Shown here: positions 47,050-55,938 of the stretch, in pieces
How the letters are laid out: every line of letters starts with the position of its first letter
Position numbering within the stretch: position 1 is the first letter of the stretch
NCBI GenBank assembly: GCA_013426805.1
Contig: JACDZG010000003.1
Location: forward strand, 62,001-126,000
Direction of reading: 5' to 3'
Source of the DNA: Chromatiaceae bacterium
GTDB taxonomy: Bacteria > Pseudomonadota > Gammaproteobacteria > Chromatiales > Chromatiaceae
Length of the DNA stretch: 64,000 nucleotides
Notes under the pieces: generated by a model
The model's database searches: none
What the model was told of the DNA's origin: nothing
Seen by the model: only the letters and a program-made list of their open reading frames with translations
Made by a program: the position numbers and the translations under genes

Positions 47050-48474
47050 GTGATCAAATCCACCCTGACCTACGCCGGCAGCTACCTCCTCATGCGTAGC
47101 GTGTCGTTTCTGACCCTGCCCTACGTGGCACGGGTCCTGGGACCGGTTGAGTTCGGTCAGCTCGACCTGCTGGTGACCGCCACCCAGGCGGTCGGACTGC
47201 TCGCGGGTTTCGGACTGCTCGAGGCGGTGCTGCGGTTTGCCAGTACCGGCAGCCAATCCGCCGCGGCAGCCGACGGGCAGGGGCCACTGGACGAGCGCGC
47301 GGCCACGGCCAACGGCCTCGGGCTCACCCTATTGGGCGGATTGCTGTTCCTGCTCATCCTGCTGGCCCTGGTGCCGTGGCTGGTGCAGGTCTTGCCGGGC
47401 GATCAGGAACCCGGTTTGCTGCGCCTGGCCATCCTCGCCGGCATCGCCTCATCCTGGATCGCCCTGCCGAACATGATCCTGCGCATGCAGGACCGGGCCG
47501 CGGCCTATGCCCGCTTCATGATTATCTATGCCATGCTGCAGGCGGCCGGCAACGTCATCGCCGTCTACCTGGGGTTTGGCGTCTTCGGCATCATGACGGT
47601 CAGCGCCGGGGCGGCCTGCCTGATGGCTGCGGCGGCGGTGATACACCAGATCCGTGACAGCGGCATCGCCCTGCAGTTGCCGACGGTCAGGCGCTTGCTG
47701 ATCTTCGGCGTACCGATCCTCGGCAGCGGTGTCGCCGCGTTCATGATGAACGGCATGGAACGCTGGGTTCTGGCCGCGCACCTGGATACCGAGAGCTACG
47801 GCCACTACGCGGCGGCCGTGAAGCTGTTCATGCTCTGCGTGATCGCCTTCCAGCCCTTCACGCTCTGGTGGAGCGCCCAGCGTTATCGGCTGATCGCCGG
47901 CCCGGATGGGGAGCGCCGCCTGGTGCATTATGCCGCAATCGGCATCCTGCTGATCTTCCTGCTCTGTACCGGCGTCTCGCTGCTCAATCCGCTGCTCCTG
48001 CGGGTACTCTTCGGCACCGCATTTGCGGTACCCGCCTGGTGGCCGAGCGCCCTACTGTTCGTCATGCTGCTGCGGACCGTTGCGGACCTGACATCGATGG
48101 GGCTCTTCCTCGGCAACACCAGCCACCAGCAGATGCTCATCCAATATGCCGCCGCCGCGCTGACCGTGCTGGGCGTTTTCACGCTGATTCCCTGGCTCGG
48201 ATTCCCCGGCCTGGTGCTGGCCCTGACGGCCGGTGCGGCGCTGCGCCTGGGGCTCTTTTACGGCATCAGCCAACGCAACCGCCCGTTACCCTATCCGGTG
48301 CCTGCCATCCTAGTGCTGTTCGCGACCTATCTGGCCGCGTCGCTCTGGTTCGCCACCGGACTGGCCGGCGCCACCGCGCTGCCGCTGATCGGCACCACTG
48401 CAACGGTCCTGGCGCTGATGGTCGGGCTCGCCTACCTGACCGGGCGCGGAGCGTTGGTTGGGCGCGCGTCCTGA
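47050..48474 (+). CDS. Polysaccharide flippase, Wzx/MATE-like
   Basis: 474 residues from the GTG at 47050; no strong ribosome-binding site is seen. It has about twelve to fourteen hydrophobic segments starting YAGSYLLMRSVSFLTLPYVARVLGP, the usual start of O-antigen/lipid-linked oligosaccharide flippases of the MVF superfamily. It would move lipid-linked sugars across the inner membrane. No glycosyltransferase cluster surrounds it. Confidence 0.85.
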   Translation: MIKSTLTYAGSYLLMRSVSFLTLPYVARVLGPVEFGQLDLLVTATQAVGLLAGFGLLEAVLRFASTGSQSAAAADGQGPLDERAATANGLGLTLLGGLLFLLILLALVPWLVQVLPGDQEPGLLRLAILAGIASSWIALPNMILRMQDRAAAYARFMIIYAMLQAAGNVIAVYLGFGVFGIMTVSAGAACLMAAAAVIHQIRDSGIALQLPTVRRLLIFGVPILGSGVAAFMMNGMERWVLAAHLDTESYGHYAAAVKLFMLCVIAFQPFTLWWSAQRYRLIAGPDGERRLVHYAAIGILLIFLLCTGVSLLNPLLLRVLFGTAFAVPAWWPSALLFVMLLRTVADLTSMGLFLGNTSHQQMLIQYAAAALTVLGVFTLIPWLGFPGLVLALTAGAALRLGLFYGISQRNRPLPYPVPAILVLFATYLAASLWFATGLAGATALPLIGTTATVLALMVGLAYLTGRGALVGRAS

Positions 48475-48482
48475 CGCCAAAC

Positions 48483-48528
48483 ACACGATGAAGTGTGTTC
48501 TTTCGCATTTTACCACTATATCTTGTGA
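48483..48528 (+). promoter_or_regulatory. Paired NrdR-box-like sites upstream of nrdB
   Basis: 48513-48528 matches 13 of 16 positions of the NrdR consensus by eye (CCACTATATCTTGTGA); 48483-48498 is a weaker match (ACAC...GTGT ends kept). Centres are 30 bp apart, like the nrdA pair. The sites lie about 155 bp before the nrdB start, implying a long leader. Confidence 0.6.
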
Positions 48529-48681
48529 TTGAGACTGGACATCTCAGAGCAATCGCCTAGAATAATAAGATCACCGCCGAAACTCCAAACGCGCCGCCCT
48601 ACGCCCTATTCGACGCGCGGCGACCACCAGGACCTTGCCCAGGCACCTGAACCAGCAGCCGAATCCCGAGGACTGACCACG

Positions 48682-50091
48682 ATGTTGAACTGGGACGATC
48701 CACTCGCCGCCGCCAAGCCCGGCACGACCCGCCCGGTACCGCCGTTGGCCGCGTTCGATCCGCTCGCCGAACGGCCCCAGCGGCCCAGGATGGCTTCCGA
48801 CGCCCCGGCGGCGACCCCCTTCGCGAGCCGGTCGGGTGCCCCTGACCTCCGGACCCAGGTGCATCCTGGGCATGGACTGGTCAGCAACGAGGCGCTGATG
48901 CAGACCGCCGGTGCGGCGCCCGTGGTCGACCCCAATCCGTTCGCCCCGCAGGTGGAACTGCCCTTCGAGGACACCCTGCTGTCCGGCCTGGCGCCGACGG
49001 CACGCCGCACCGCCGTCGGCGCTGCCGCGGCCGCGGGCGGGGCCACCGGCCTCGAGTCGCTTGAATTAGGCGCCGGCCGCGTGCGGGTGGATGACAAGCG
49101 CATCATCAACTGCCGTGCGGATCTGAACCAGCTCGTCCCCTTCAAGTACGACTGGGCCTGGCAGAAGTACCTGGACGCCTGCGCCAACCACTGGATGCCG
49201 CAGGAAATCAACATGAATGCGGACATCGCCCTCTGGAAGGACCCGAACGGTCTGACCGAGGACGAGCGCACCATCATCAAGCGCAACCTGGGCTTCTTCT
49301 CGACCGCCGATTCGCTGGTCGCCAACAATCTCGTGCTGGCCGTCTACCGTCACCTTACCAACCCGGAGTGCCGCCAATACCTGCTGCGCCAGGCGTTCGA
49401 GGAAGCCGTGCATACCCACGCCTATCAATATGTCGTGGAAAGCCTGGGCCTGGACGAGGGCGAGATCTTCAACATGTACCGGGAGGTTCCGGCGGTCGCC
49501 CGCAAGGCCGAATGGGCGCTGCCCTTCACGCGCTACCTGGCGGACCCGCATTTCCACACCGGCACCCCCGAGAACGATCAGAAGCTGCTGCGCGAACTGG
49601 TCGCCTTCTATGTCATCTTCGAAGGCATCTATTTCTACGTCGGCTTCGTGCAGGTCCTGAGCATGGGCCGCCGCAACAAGATGACCGGCACCGCCGAACA
49701 GTTCCAATACATCCTGCGCGACGAGTCCATGCACATGAACTTCGGCATCGATGTCATCAATCAGATCAAGATCGAGAACCCACACCTGTGGACTGAAGCC
49801 TTCAAACAGGAACTGATAGCGATGATCCGCGAGGCGGTGGAACTGGAGGCGCGCTACGCCTACGACACCATGCCGCGCGGCGTACTCGGGCTGAACGCCC
49901 CGATGTTCGAGGACTACCTGCAATTCATCGCCAACCGCCGCTGCGCCCAGATCGGTCTGGCGGAGCAATACCCAGGCGCCGGCAACCCCTTCCCCTGGAT
50001 GTCCGAGGTCCTGGATTTGAAGAAGGAAAAGAATTTCTTCGAGACTCGGGTCACGGAATATCAGACCGGCGGGGCGCTGAACTGGGATTGA
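48682..50091 (+). CDS. nrdB: Class Ia ribonucleotide reductase small subunit
   Basis: 469 residues from the ATG at 48682 (MLNWDDPL). The first about 130 residues are a low-complexity extension absent from E. coli NrdB, repeated in spirit by the C-terminal ALNWD tail that docks on NrdA. The di-iron core has E241 and H244 with radical Tyr248 (EEAVHTHAY), FEGIYFY and DESMHMNF. It generates the tyrosyl radical for NrdA. It lies 3.6 kb downstream of nrdA with unrelated genes between. Confidence 0.95.
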   Translation: MLNWDDPLAAAKPGTTRPVPPLAAFDPLAERPQRPRMASDAPAATPFASRSGAPDLRTQVHPGHGLVSNEALMQTAGAAPVVDPNPFAPQVELPFEDTLLSGLAPTARRTAVGAAAAAGGATGLESLELGAGRVRVDDKRIINCRADLNQLVPFKYDWAWQKYLDACANHWMPQEINMNADIALWKDPNGLTEDERTIIKRNLGFFSTADSLVANNLVLAVYRHLTNPECRQYLLRQAFEEAVHTHAYQYVVESLGLDEGEIFNMYREVPAVARKAEWALPFTRYLADPHFHTGTPENDQKLLRELVAFYVIFEGIYFYVGFVQVLSMGRRNKMTGTAEQFQYILRDESMHMNFGIDVINQIKIENPHLWTEAFKQELIAMIREAVELEARYAYDTMPRGVLGLNAPMFEDYLQFIANRRCAQIGLAEQYPGAGNPFPWMSEVLDLKKEKNFFETRVTEYQTGGALNWD

Positions 50092-50108
50092 TTTATAGCC
50101 AACCGCAG

Positions 50109-51038
50109 ATGAAGGCCTACAGTAATCTACTCGTTCCCCATCCGTTTCCTTATCAGGGAAGCAAACGTGGCATCGCCAAAGACATCCTGCCGCATGTTCC
50201 CGGCGATGTTCAGTGCCTGATCGAGCCGTTCTGCGGTGCCGGAGCAGTATCACTGGCGGTCGCAGCGAATGGGCTGGCGAAACGCTTCGTCCTTAATGAC
50301 ATTAATGAGCCACTGATGAAATTGTGGGTGGAAATTCTTGAGCGGCCCGATCTGCTGGCCGACCACTATGACAGACTGTGGCTTGCGCAGGAACCGGATA
50401 GAAAAGAATATTTCTTCAAGATCCGCGATGCATTCAATCGCTCCCATCAGCCGCATCATTTGCTTTATTTGCTGGCACGCATCGTAAAAGGAGCCGTTCG
50501 CTACAGTTCCGATGGCTTTTTCAATCAAAGCGCCGACAATCGCCGTTCGGGAATGAAGCCGCACACGATGAGACTGAATCTATTATGCGTTTCACGACTG
50601 CTGGCGCACAAGACCCAAGTTCATACTGGCGGTTTTGCGGAAATTGCAGGCACAGCCGGCGCTAAAGATTTGGTGTATATGGACCCGCCGTACCAGGGAA
50701 CATCATTCACCCGCGACCATCGCTACTTGCACGGACTCACTTACGATGACTTCGTGGATGCACTGATCGAAATGAACGAGAAAGACATATCCTACATCAT
50801 CAGCTATGACGGCATCACAGGAAACAAAACGCACGGCAAACCCCTGCCGGAACACTTGGCGCTAAAGCACCTGTATATTCATGCCGGGAGATCAAGCCAA
50901 GCAACCCTGCTGGGGGGAAATGCCGAGACCATTGAGTCTATATATCTGTCGTCGGCTCTCGTTGAGAGACTAGCTAGCGAGGCCGAAAAACCTGTTCGTT
51001 ACGACCAGCAGAGACAGCAAGAATTTTCTTTCGTATGA
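50109..51038 (+). CDS. DNA adenine methyltransferase (Dam/D12 class) of a type II R-M pair
   Basis: 309 residues from the ATG at 50109; a TTG at 50088 overlapping nrdB would add seven. N6-adenine methylase motifs are F-C-G-A-G (SAM site, IEPFCGAGAVSLA), FPYQGSKRG at the N-terminus, and catalytic DPPY (YMDPPYQGT). The next gene overlaps by 4 bases and encodes an HNH nuclease, so this is probably the protective methylase. Base composition is AT-richer than nrdB, which suggests recent transfer. Recognition site unknown. Confidence 0.88.
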   Translation: MKAYSNLLVPHPFPYQGSKRGIAKDILPHVPGDVQCLIEPFCGAGAVSLAVAANGLAKRFVLNDINEPLMKLWVEILERPDLLADHYDRLWLAQEPDRKEYFFKIRDAFNRSHQPHHLLYLLARIVKGAVRYSSDGFFNQSADNRRSGMKPHTMRLNLLCVSRLLAHKTQVHTGGFAEIAGTAGAKDLVYMDPPYQGTSFTRDHRYLHGLTYDDFVDALIEMNEKDISYIISYDGITGNKTHGKPLPEHLALKHLYIHAGRSSQATLLGGNAETIESIYLSSALVERLASEAEKPVRYDQQRQQEFSFV

Positions 51039-51781
51039 TTGAAAAAAAATACCATCCAGGCTTCCTAAAGCTACTGAAAAGCGTCATAGCGAAACGTCCA
51101 AGAACGGTAATAGAGCACATCCTGGAACACGGGCAGATCACAACTGAGGAATTGAAAAACGTATACGGTTATAATCACCCTCCGCGGGCGATAAGAGACG
51201 TCCGTGAGCAAGGCATTCCGATAATTATGTTTCGGGTATCGGGAACCGACGGTCGAAAAATTGCCGCTTATAGGTTCGGCGACCCATCCGATGTTCGGAC
51301 AACGCAGCTATCAGGACGGACAACTTTCTCATCGACTGTGAAAAACGCACTGATTGAAAAATACGGTCCGCGCTGTCACATCTATCTTGAGCCGTTCCCC
51401 GTGCGCGAATTGCAGATCGATCACCGAGTTCCATTTGAGATCGCCGGAGAGACAGGTGGCCTTTCAGAAGACATCAGCGAATACATGTTGCTCTGCGCGT
51501 CGGCGAACAGGGCGAAATCATGGAGCTGCGAACATTGCCCGAACTGGCGGGCAAAAGATATCGCAACATGCAAGACTTGCTATTGGGCCTATCCTGATTC
51601 ATATACGCATATCGCTACTCGCGATGTGCGCAGACTGGACCTCTTATGGTCTGGCGAAGAGACTGCGGAGTACGATGTACTGATCGAAGAGGCTGCGAGA
51701 GTCCAAGAAGAAGTGCCTGAATACGTAAAGAATGTGCTTCGCGCCCACTTCCAACAGCGCAAACACAGCGGCGTAGACTGA
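51035..51781 (+). CDS. HNH restriction endonuclease-like protein
   Basis: 248 residues, ATG overlapping the methylase stop (ATGA). A winged-helix-like N-terminus (HILEHGQITTEELKNVYGY) precedes the HNH/beta-beta-alpha core LQIDHRVPFEIAGE and a Cys-x2-Cys pair set (CEHCPNW...CKTCYW) that may bind zinc. Together with the methylase it forms a compact type II restriction-modification module. It is also AT-richer than its surroundings. Confidence 0.8.
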   Translation: MIEKKYHPGFLKLLKSVIAKRPRTVIEHILEHGQITTEELKNVYGYNHPPRAIRDVREQGIPIIMFRVSGTDGRKIAAYRFGDPSDVRTTQLSGRTTFSSTVKNALIEKYGPRCHIYLEPFPVRELQIDHRVPFEIAGETGGLSEDISEYMLLCASANRAKSWSCEHCPNWRAKDIATCKTCYWAYPDSYTHIATRDVRRLDLLWSGEETAEYDVLIEEAARVQEEVPEYVKNVLRAHFQQRKHSGVD

Positions 51782-51813
51782 CAACCGGATCATTGATCCT
51801 AGAAAAAGCAGTT

Positions 51814-51941
51814 CTCACAAAAAGACGCTAAGATCACAAAGATATACAACGCGATAGGTTAACCTAGCCGGTCACCCGCGCGGTGATCGGCCGGACCTTT
51901 TCAATGATTTTTTCTTTGTGTTCTTTGTGTCTTTGTGTGAG
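51814..51941. repeat. MITE-like element with 28-bp imperfect terminal inverted repeats
   Basis: 51814-51841 (CTCACAAAAAGACGCTAAGA...) is the near-complement of 51914-51941 (...TTTGTGTCTTTGTGTGAG). The 128-bp AT-rich unit is non-coding and directly follows the HNH gene. CACAAAGA-type repeats like this are common between genes in many bacteria. Confidence 0.55.
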
Positions 51942-52018
51942 CAATTGCCGAATTTAGGTTGGATCGACGACCACCTGCCCGCGACACACAGCGCACGATA
52001 GATGACAGCGGCCCTATC

Positions 52019-52055
52019 TTCGGCTAATCTGGAAATGCACTCCAGATTAGCCGAA
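52019..52055. repeat. Perfect 15-bp inverted repeat just upstream of the ATPase pseudogene
   Basis: TTCGGCTAATCTGGA and its complement flank a 7-base loop, ending 4 bases before the ATG at 52060. It could be an operator, an RNA hairpin that hides the start, or the end of an inserted element. Confidence 0.6.
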
Positions 52056-52059
52056 GACC

Positions 52060-53005
52060 ATGCCACCCCTTGTCGATCGCACCCTGACCACGACCCTCCG
52101 ACAGGTTTCTGCAAGCTTTCCGGTTATTCTGCTGACCGGCCCACGGCAAGTCGGCAAGACCACGCTGTTGGAGTCCTGCGCGGAGCCCGGACGGGGCTAT
52201 GTCACGCTGGACGATCTGGACCAACGTGACTTGGCGCAGCGTGATCCCGCGTTATTTCTGCAACGCCATACCCCGCCGGTCATCATCGACGAGGTCCAGT
52301 ACGCCCCCCAACTGTTCAGCGGGATCAAACTGGCCGTCGACCGGGCACGGCAACCAGGTATGTACTGGCTTACCGGTTCCCAGAAGTTCCATCTGATGCA
52401 GGGGATGACAGAGTCCCTGGCCGGGCGGGTGGCGATCCTCGATCTGCTCGGTCTGTCCCAGGCGGAACTCGCCGGTCATGCCGCGCGCTCGCTGCCCTTC
52501 GTGCCGACAGCCGAGTGGCTGGTGTCGGCGCGGGGGCGGGCCGGTCCGCCGCCAACCCTGCTGGAGCTTTATCACGCGATTTGGCGCGGCGCTTTCCCGC
52601 GGATCGCATTGGACCCTGACATGCCGCGGGACATTTTCTATCGCTCCTATCTCCAGACCTACATCGAACGGGACGTACGCAGCCTTGCCCGAGTCGGCGA
52701 CGCATTGGCTTTCCAGCGTTGTGTGCGGGCGGCAGCGGCCAGGACCGGACAGTTGGTCAATTTCGCCGATCTGGCGCGCGATGTTGATGTCGATCAGAAA
52801 ACCCTGAAGGCCTGGTTGAGTATCCTGGAGACCTCCGGGCTCGTTATATCTGCTGCCGCCATGGCACAGCACCGTGACCGCGGGCAATTTCGGCGTCCTG
52901 GACAAAACCGGACGGCGCATCGGCGAGGGTGCGGTACTCTGTCTCAAGGAGACGGATGTGCCGCTCTCCACAACGGTTTCGGCGATACCGGTCTGGTACC
53001 TCTAG
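52060..53005 (+). pseudogene. Broken AAA_14/DUF4143 ATPase
   Basis: The N-terminal ATPase is intact: Walker A GPRQVGKTTL, Walker B VIIDEVQYAP, WLTGSQ, and DIFYRSYLQTYIERDVR. After LSILETSGLV the frame is lost at about 52845. In another frame the expected C-terminal pieces appear (LLPPWHS, then GAVLCLKETDVPLSTTVSA, stop at 53005), but the middle of DUF4143 (about 80 residues) is missing. So an internal deletion with a frameshift has occurred. Confidence 0.75.
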
Positions 53006-53092
53006 GGCCGTCGGCCCGCGAACCCCGTCGATCCTGGCCTGAGCGTAGCGCCGACAGCCTCGAAAATGATGATCAGGGCCGCGGCCGGCGAC

Positions 53093-53479
53093 TCAAGCCG
53101 TCTTCTTGGCGCGCTTGGCCTTCGCGGCGGACAGAGATTGCGCCAGGTCGCGCAGGCGGGCACGGCCCTCGTCGTCGGTCGCGCGATAACGGGCGATCAG
53201 GTCGGCCTCCTCCGGTTCGACCAGTGGATCGTCATCCAGACAGAGCAGCCAGGTGGGAGAGACGGTCCCCAGCGCAGACGCGAGGATGGCGGACTCTTCC
53301 AGGCCCATGCGGCGCAATCCTTGCTCGTAATTGCTGATCCGCGACTTGGAGTAGCAGCCGGTACGCTCCGCCAGTTCGCTCAATGAGAGCCCCAGGTCAT
53401 GTCGGGCCTGGCGCAGGCGGGTACCGATGCGATGGGTGAGATCGGCGGCGGGCGCGGTCTTGGCGGCTGTGTCGTTCAT
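53093..53479 (-). CDS. XRE-family helix-turn-helix protein
   Basis: 128 residues from the ATG at 53479 with GAGG upstream. The HTH is LRQARHDLGLSLSELAERTGCYSKSRISNYEQGLR, as in phage cI-type repressors, without a peptidase domain. The C-terminus is charged (AKAKRAKKTA). It may be a remnant phage or mobile-element regulator. Confidence 0.85.
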   Translation of the reverse strand: MNDTAAKTAPAADLTHRIGTRLRQARHDLGLSLSELAERTGCYSKSRISNYEQGLRRMGLEESAILASALGTVSPTWLLCLDDDPLVEPEEADLIARYRATDDEGRARLRDLAQSLSAAKAKRAKKTA

Positions 53480-53689
53480 GGGGACCTCGGTCGGTGGTGG
53501 CTCGGTTTGTGGACTAGAGTAGCGCAGGTCCGACACGAAATGCATGTTATTCCGATAATGACCCGGACGGTCAGGGCTGGCGCCAACAAATCAACCCCAA
53601 TCGCCAGGTCGGCGCGCCGACTCACGCCCTGCTGGTGGGGTGATTGACGGCTCGGCGGTCACGCCCTAGAGTATGGGGCCTTGATCTTC

Positions 53690-53882
53690 CGGTGCCCCGC
53701 GGGCCTTCGCCCCAGGGGTTAAACGGGAAGCCGGTGCGCGCTCCAGTCAGGGCGCAAACCCGGCGCTGCCCCCGCAACGGTTAATGAGTCAAGGTTCGGC
53801 ACGATGCCACTGTGTCTAGACACGGGAAGGCGCCGCACCGGGGAGTTCCACTCCCACTCATGAGCCCGGAGACCGGCCGGAG
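53690..53882 (+). ncRNA. Cobalamin riboswitch (B12 element)
   Basis: Conserved blocks occur in order: GGTTAAACGGGAAGCCGGTG, GCTGCCCCCGCAACGGT, TGAGTC, CCACTG, CGGGAAGGCG, and the B12-box-like GAGCCCGGAGACCGGCC at the 3' end. It lies 160 bases before btuB on the same strand and is expected to lower BtuB translation or transcription when adenosylcobalamin binds. Confidence 0.93.
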
Positions 53883-54042
53883 GATCACCATCGGGGTTGC
53901 GGGGTGCGGCCGACCGGGTTGTCAGGCCGTCGTCTGCACGGCGCCTGCCGCACGCCCGTTCTTTACGCCTCCAACATCCTTCATCTTGCCGAGGCCCCCT
54001 GCGGGTGTGCGCGGGCCATCGACGCTGTCGTGGAGTCGTACT

Positions 54043-55917
54043 TTGAAACATCCTCTGTTCGCGGCTGCCCTGGGGCTGCCGTTCGCGCTCGCGGCCCTGG
54101 CCGAGAGTGATCCGTCCGCCGACGCGCAGACTATCCTGGACCCGGTGATCGTCACCGCCACCCGCACCCCCGAGCGCGCCGACCGCACCCTCGCCGCCGT
54201 CTCGGTGGTGGATCGCGCGACCATCGAAAAGCGTCAATTGCGCTCGGTTCCGGATGCCCTGCGCGGGCTGCCGGGTGTCACCGTCTCCACCAGCGGCGGC
54301 GTTGCCTCCGTCTACCTGCGCGGGACCAACTCGGACAGCGTGCTGGTCCTGGTGGATGGCGTGAAGGTCGGTTCGGCCACCCTCGGGACCACCCCCTGGG
54401 CCGACCTGCCCATTGCGCAGATCGAGCGGATCGAGGTGGTGCGCGGACCCCGCTCCAGCCTGTATGGCTCCAAGGCGATCGGCGGCGTGATTCAGATCTT
54501 CACCCGCCGCGGCGGCGGCGACCTGACCCCAAGAGTGACGGTCACCGGCGGGTCATTCAACACCGCCGCCATCTCCGGCGGCCTTTCCGGCGGTGGGGAT
54601 CACGCCTGGTTCAACGTCAGCGGCGACTTCGCGCAAACCGACGGATTCAACGCCTGCTACGGTCAGGTCGCTCCCTTCGCCGGCTGCGGCGTGGTCGAGC
54701 CGGATCGCGACGGCGCCACCCAGTTGGGCGGCAGCGCCCGCCTCGGCTACCGCTTCAGCGAACGCGCCGAGATCGACCTGAGTTACCTGGGCGCCAACGC
54801 CACCGCGGACTTCGACGGCACCCCCTTTTCCGGTAACCGCTCGCGTAGCGCTCAGCAGGTGTTCGGCGCCCGCACCCGCCTGGTGCCCTTCACCCCCTGG
54901 GTGGTCACCCTGGCGGCCGGCTACAGCCTGGACAAATACACGGCCGACTACAGCGACGCCGTGGTCGAGCGAATAGCCGCCGGTGACTTCGACACCGAGC
55001 GTGACAGTTTGAGTTGGCAGAACGACGTCAGCATCCACGCCGGCCACCTCGTCAGCCTCGGGGTCGATTACCAGCGCGACCGCATCGACAGCAGTGTCGC
55101 CTATGCCGAGGACTCCCGCGCGGACACCGGCGTCTTCGGCGAATACCAGGGTGAATGGCGGGCCGCGACCATGAATCTAAGCCTGCGCCAGGATGACAAT
55201 GAGCAGTTCGGCAGCTACACCACCGGCAGCGCCGCCCTGGGCTACCGCTTCGCACCCACCCTGCAGGCGTCGGTTTCCTACGGCACCGCCTTCAAGGCCC
55301 CGACCTTCAACGAACTCTACTATCCCTTCTTCGGCAACCCGGACCTGGACCCCGAGGAATCCAACAGCTTGGAACTGGGGTTCGACGGGGCGCTGCCGGA
55401 GTCCTGGGTCGATGGCCGCTGGGGACTCAATCTCTATCGCACCGAACTGGACCAGATGATCGCCTTCGACGCTTTCACGCAGGGCGCCAACAACATCGCC
55501 CAGGCCGAGATTCAAGGGCTGGAACTCAGTGCCAACGCGGTCATGCAGGACTGGGACCTGGGGTTCAGCCTCACGCTGCTGAACCCGCGCAACCGCTCGG
55601 ATGGAGCGGACGACGGCAATCTCCTGCCGCGCCGCCCCCAGCAGCAGGGCCAACTCGACCTGGACCGGCGCTTCGCGCGCTGGTCTCTGGGCGCCACCCT
55701 GTTCGCCGCCGGGCGCAGTTACGACGACCTGGCCAATGTCTACCCGCTCGACCCCTATACCCTGCTGGACCTGCGCGCGGAATACGCCTTCACCCCCAGC
55801 CTGCGTCTTCAAGGCCGGCTGAAAAACATCTTTGACCAGGACTACGAAACCGCCGCCTTCTACAACCAGCCGGGGCGGGCCTTTTATCTCACGCTGCGGT
55901 ATGAGCCGGCATTGTGA
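54043..55917 (+). CDS. btuB: TonB-dependent vitamin B12 receptor
   Basis: 624 residues from the TTG at 54043, chosen because GGAG sits 7 bases upstream and the signal peptide (LKHPLFAAALGLPFALAALAES) begins here; E. coli BtuB is 614. A TonB box-like DPVIVTATRTPE is followed by the plug (VPDALRGLPGVTV, VLVDGVKVG, IERIEVVRGP) and a 22-strand barrel ending in Leu preceded by aromatic-rich RAFYLTLRYEP. The riboswitch upstream supports cobalamin as substrate. It imports corrinoids across the outer membrane. Confidence 0.93.
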   Translation: MKHPLFAAALGLPFALAALAESDPSADAQTILDPVIVTATRTPERADRTLAAVSVVDRATIEKRQLRSVPDALRGLPGVTVSTSGGVASVYLRGTNSDSVLVLVDGVKVGSATLGTTPWADLPIAQIERIEVVRGPRSSLYGSKAIGGVIQIFTRRGGGDLTPRVTVTGGSFNTAAISGGLSGGGDHAWFNVSGDFAQTDGFNACYGQVAPFAGCGVVEPDRDGATQLGGSARLGYRFSERAEIDLSYLGANATADFDGTPFSGNRSRSAQQVFGARTRLVPFTPWVVTLAAGYSLDKYTADYSDAVVERIAAGDFDTERDSLSWQNDVSIHAGHLVSLGVDYQRDRIDSSVAYAEDSRADTGVFGEYQGEWRAATMNLSLRQDDNEQFGSYTTGSAALGYRFAPTLQASVSYGTAFKAPTFNELYYPFFGNPDLDPEESNSLELGFDGALPESWVDGRWGLNLYRTELDQMIAFDAFTQGANNIAQAEIQGLELSANAVMQDWDLGFSLTLLNPRNRSDGADDGNLLPRRPQQQGQLDLDRRFARWSLGATLFAAGRSYDDLANVYPLDPYTLLDLRAEYAFTPSLRLQGRLKNIFDQDYETAAFYNQPGRAFYLTLRYEPAL

Positions 55918-55938
55918 GCAATGCCGGGTTTCCGGATG

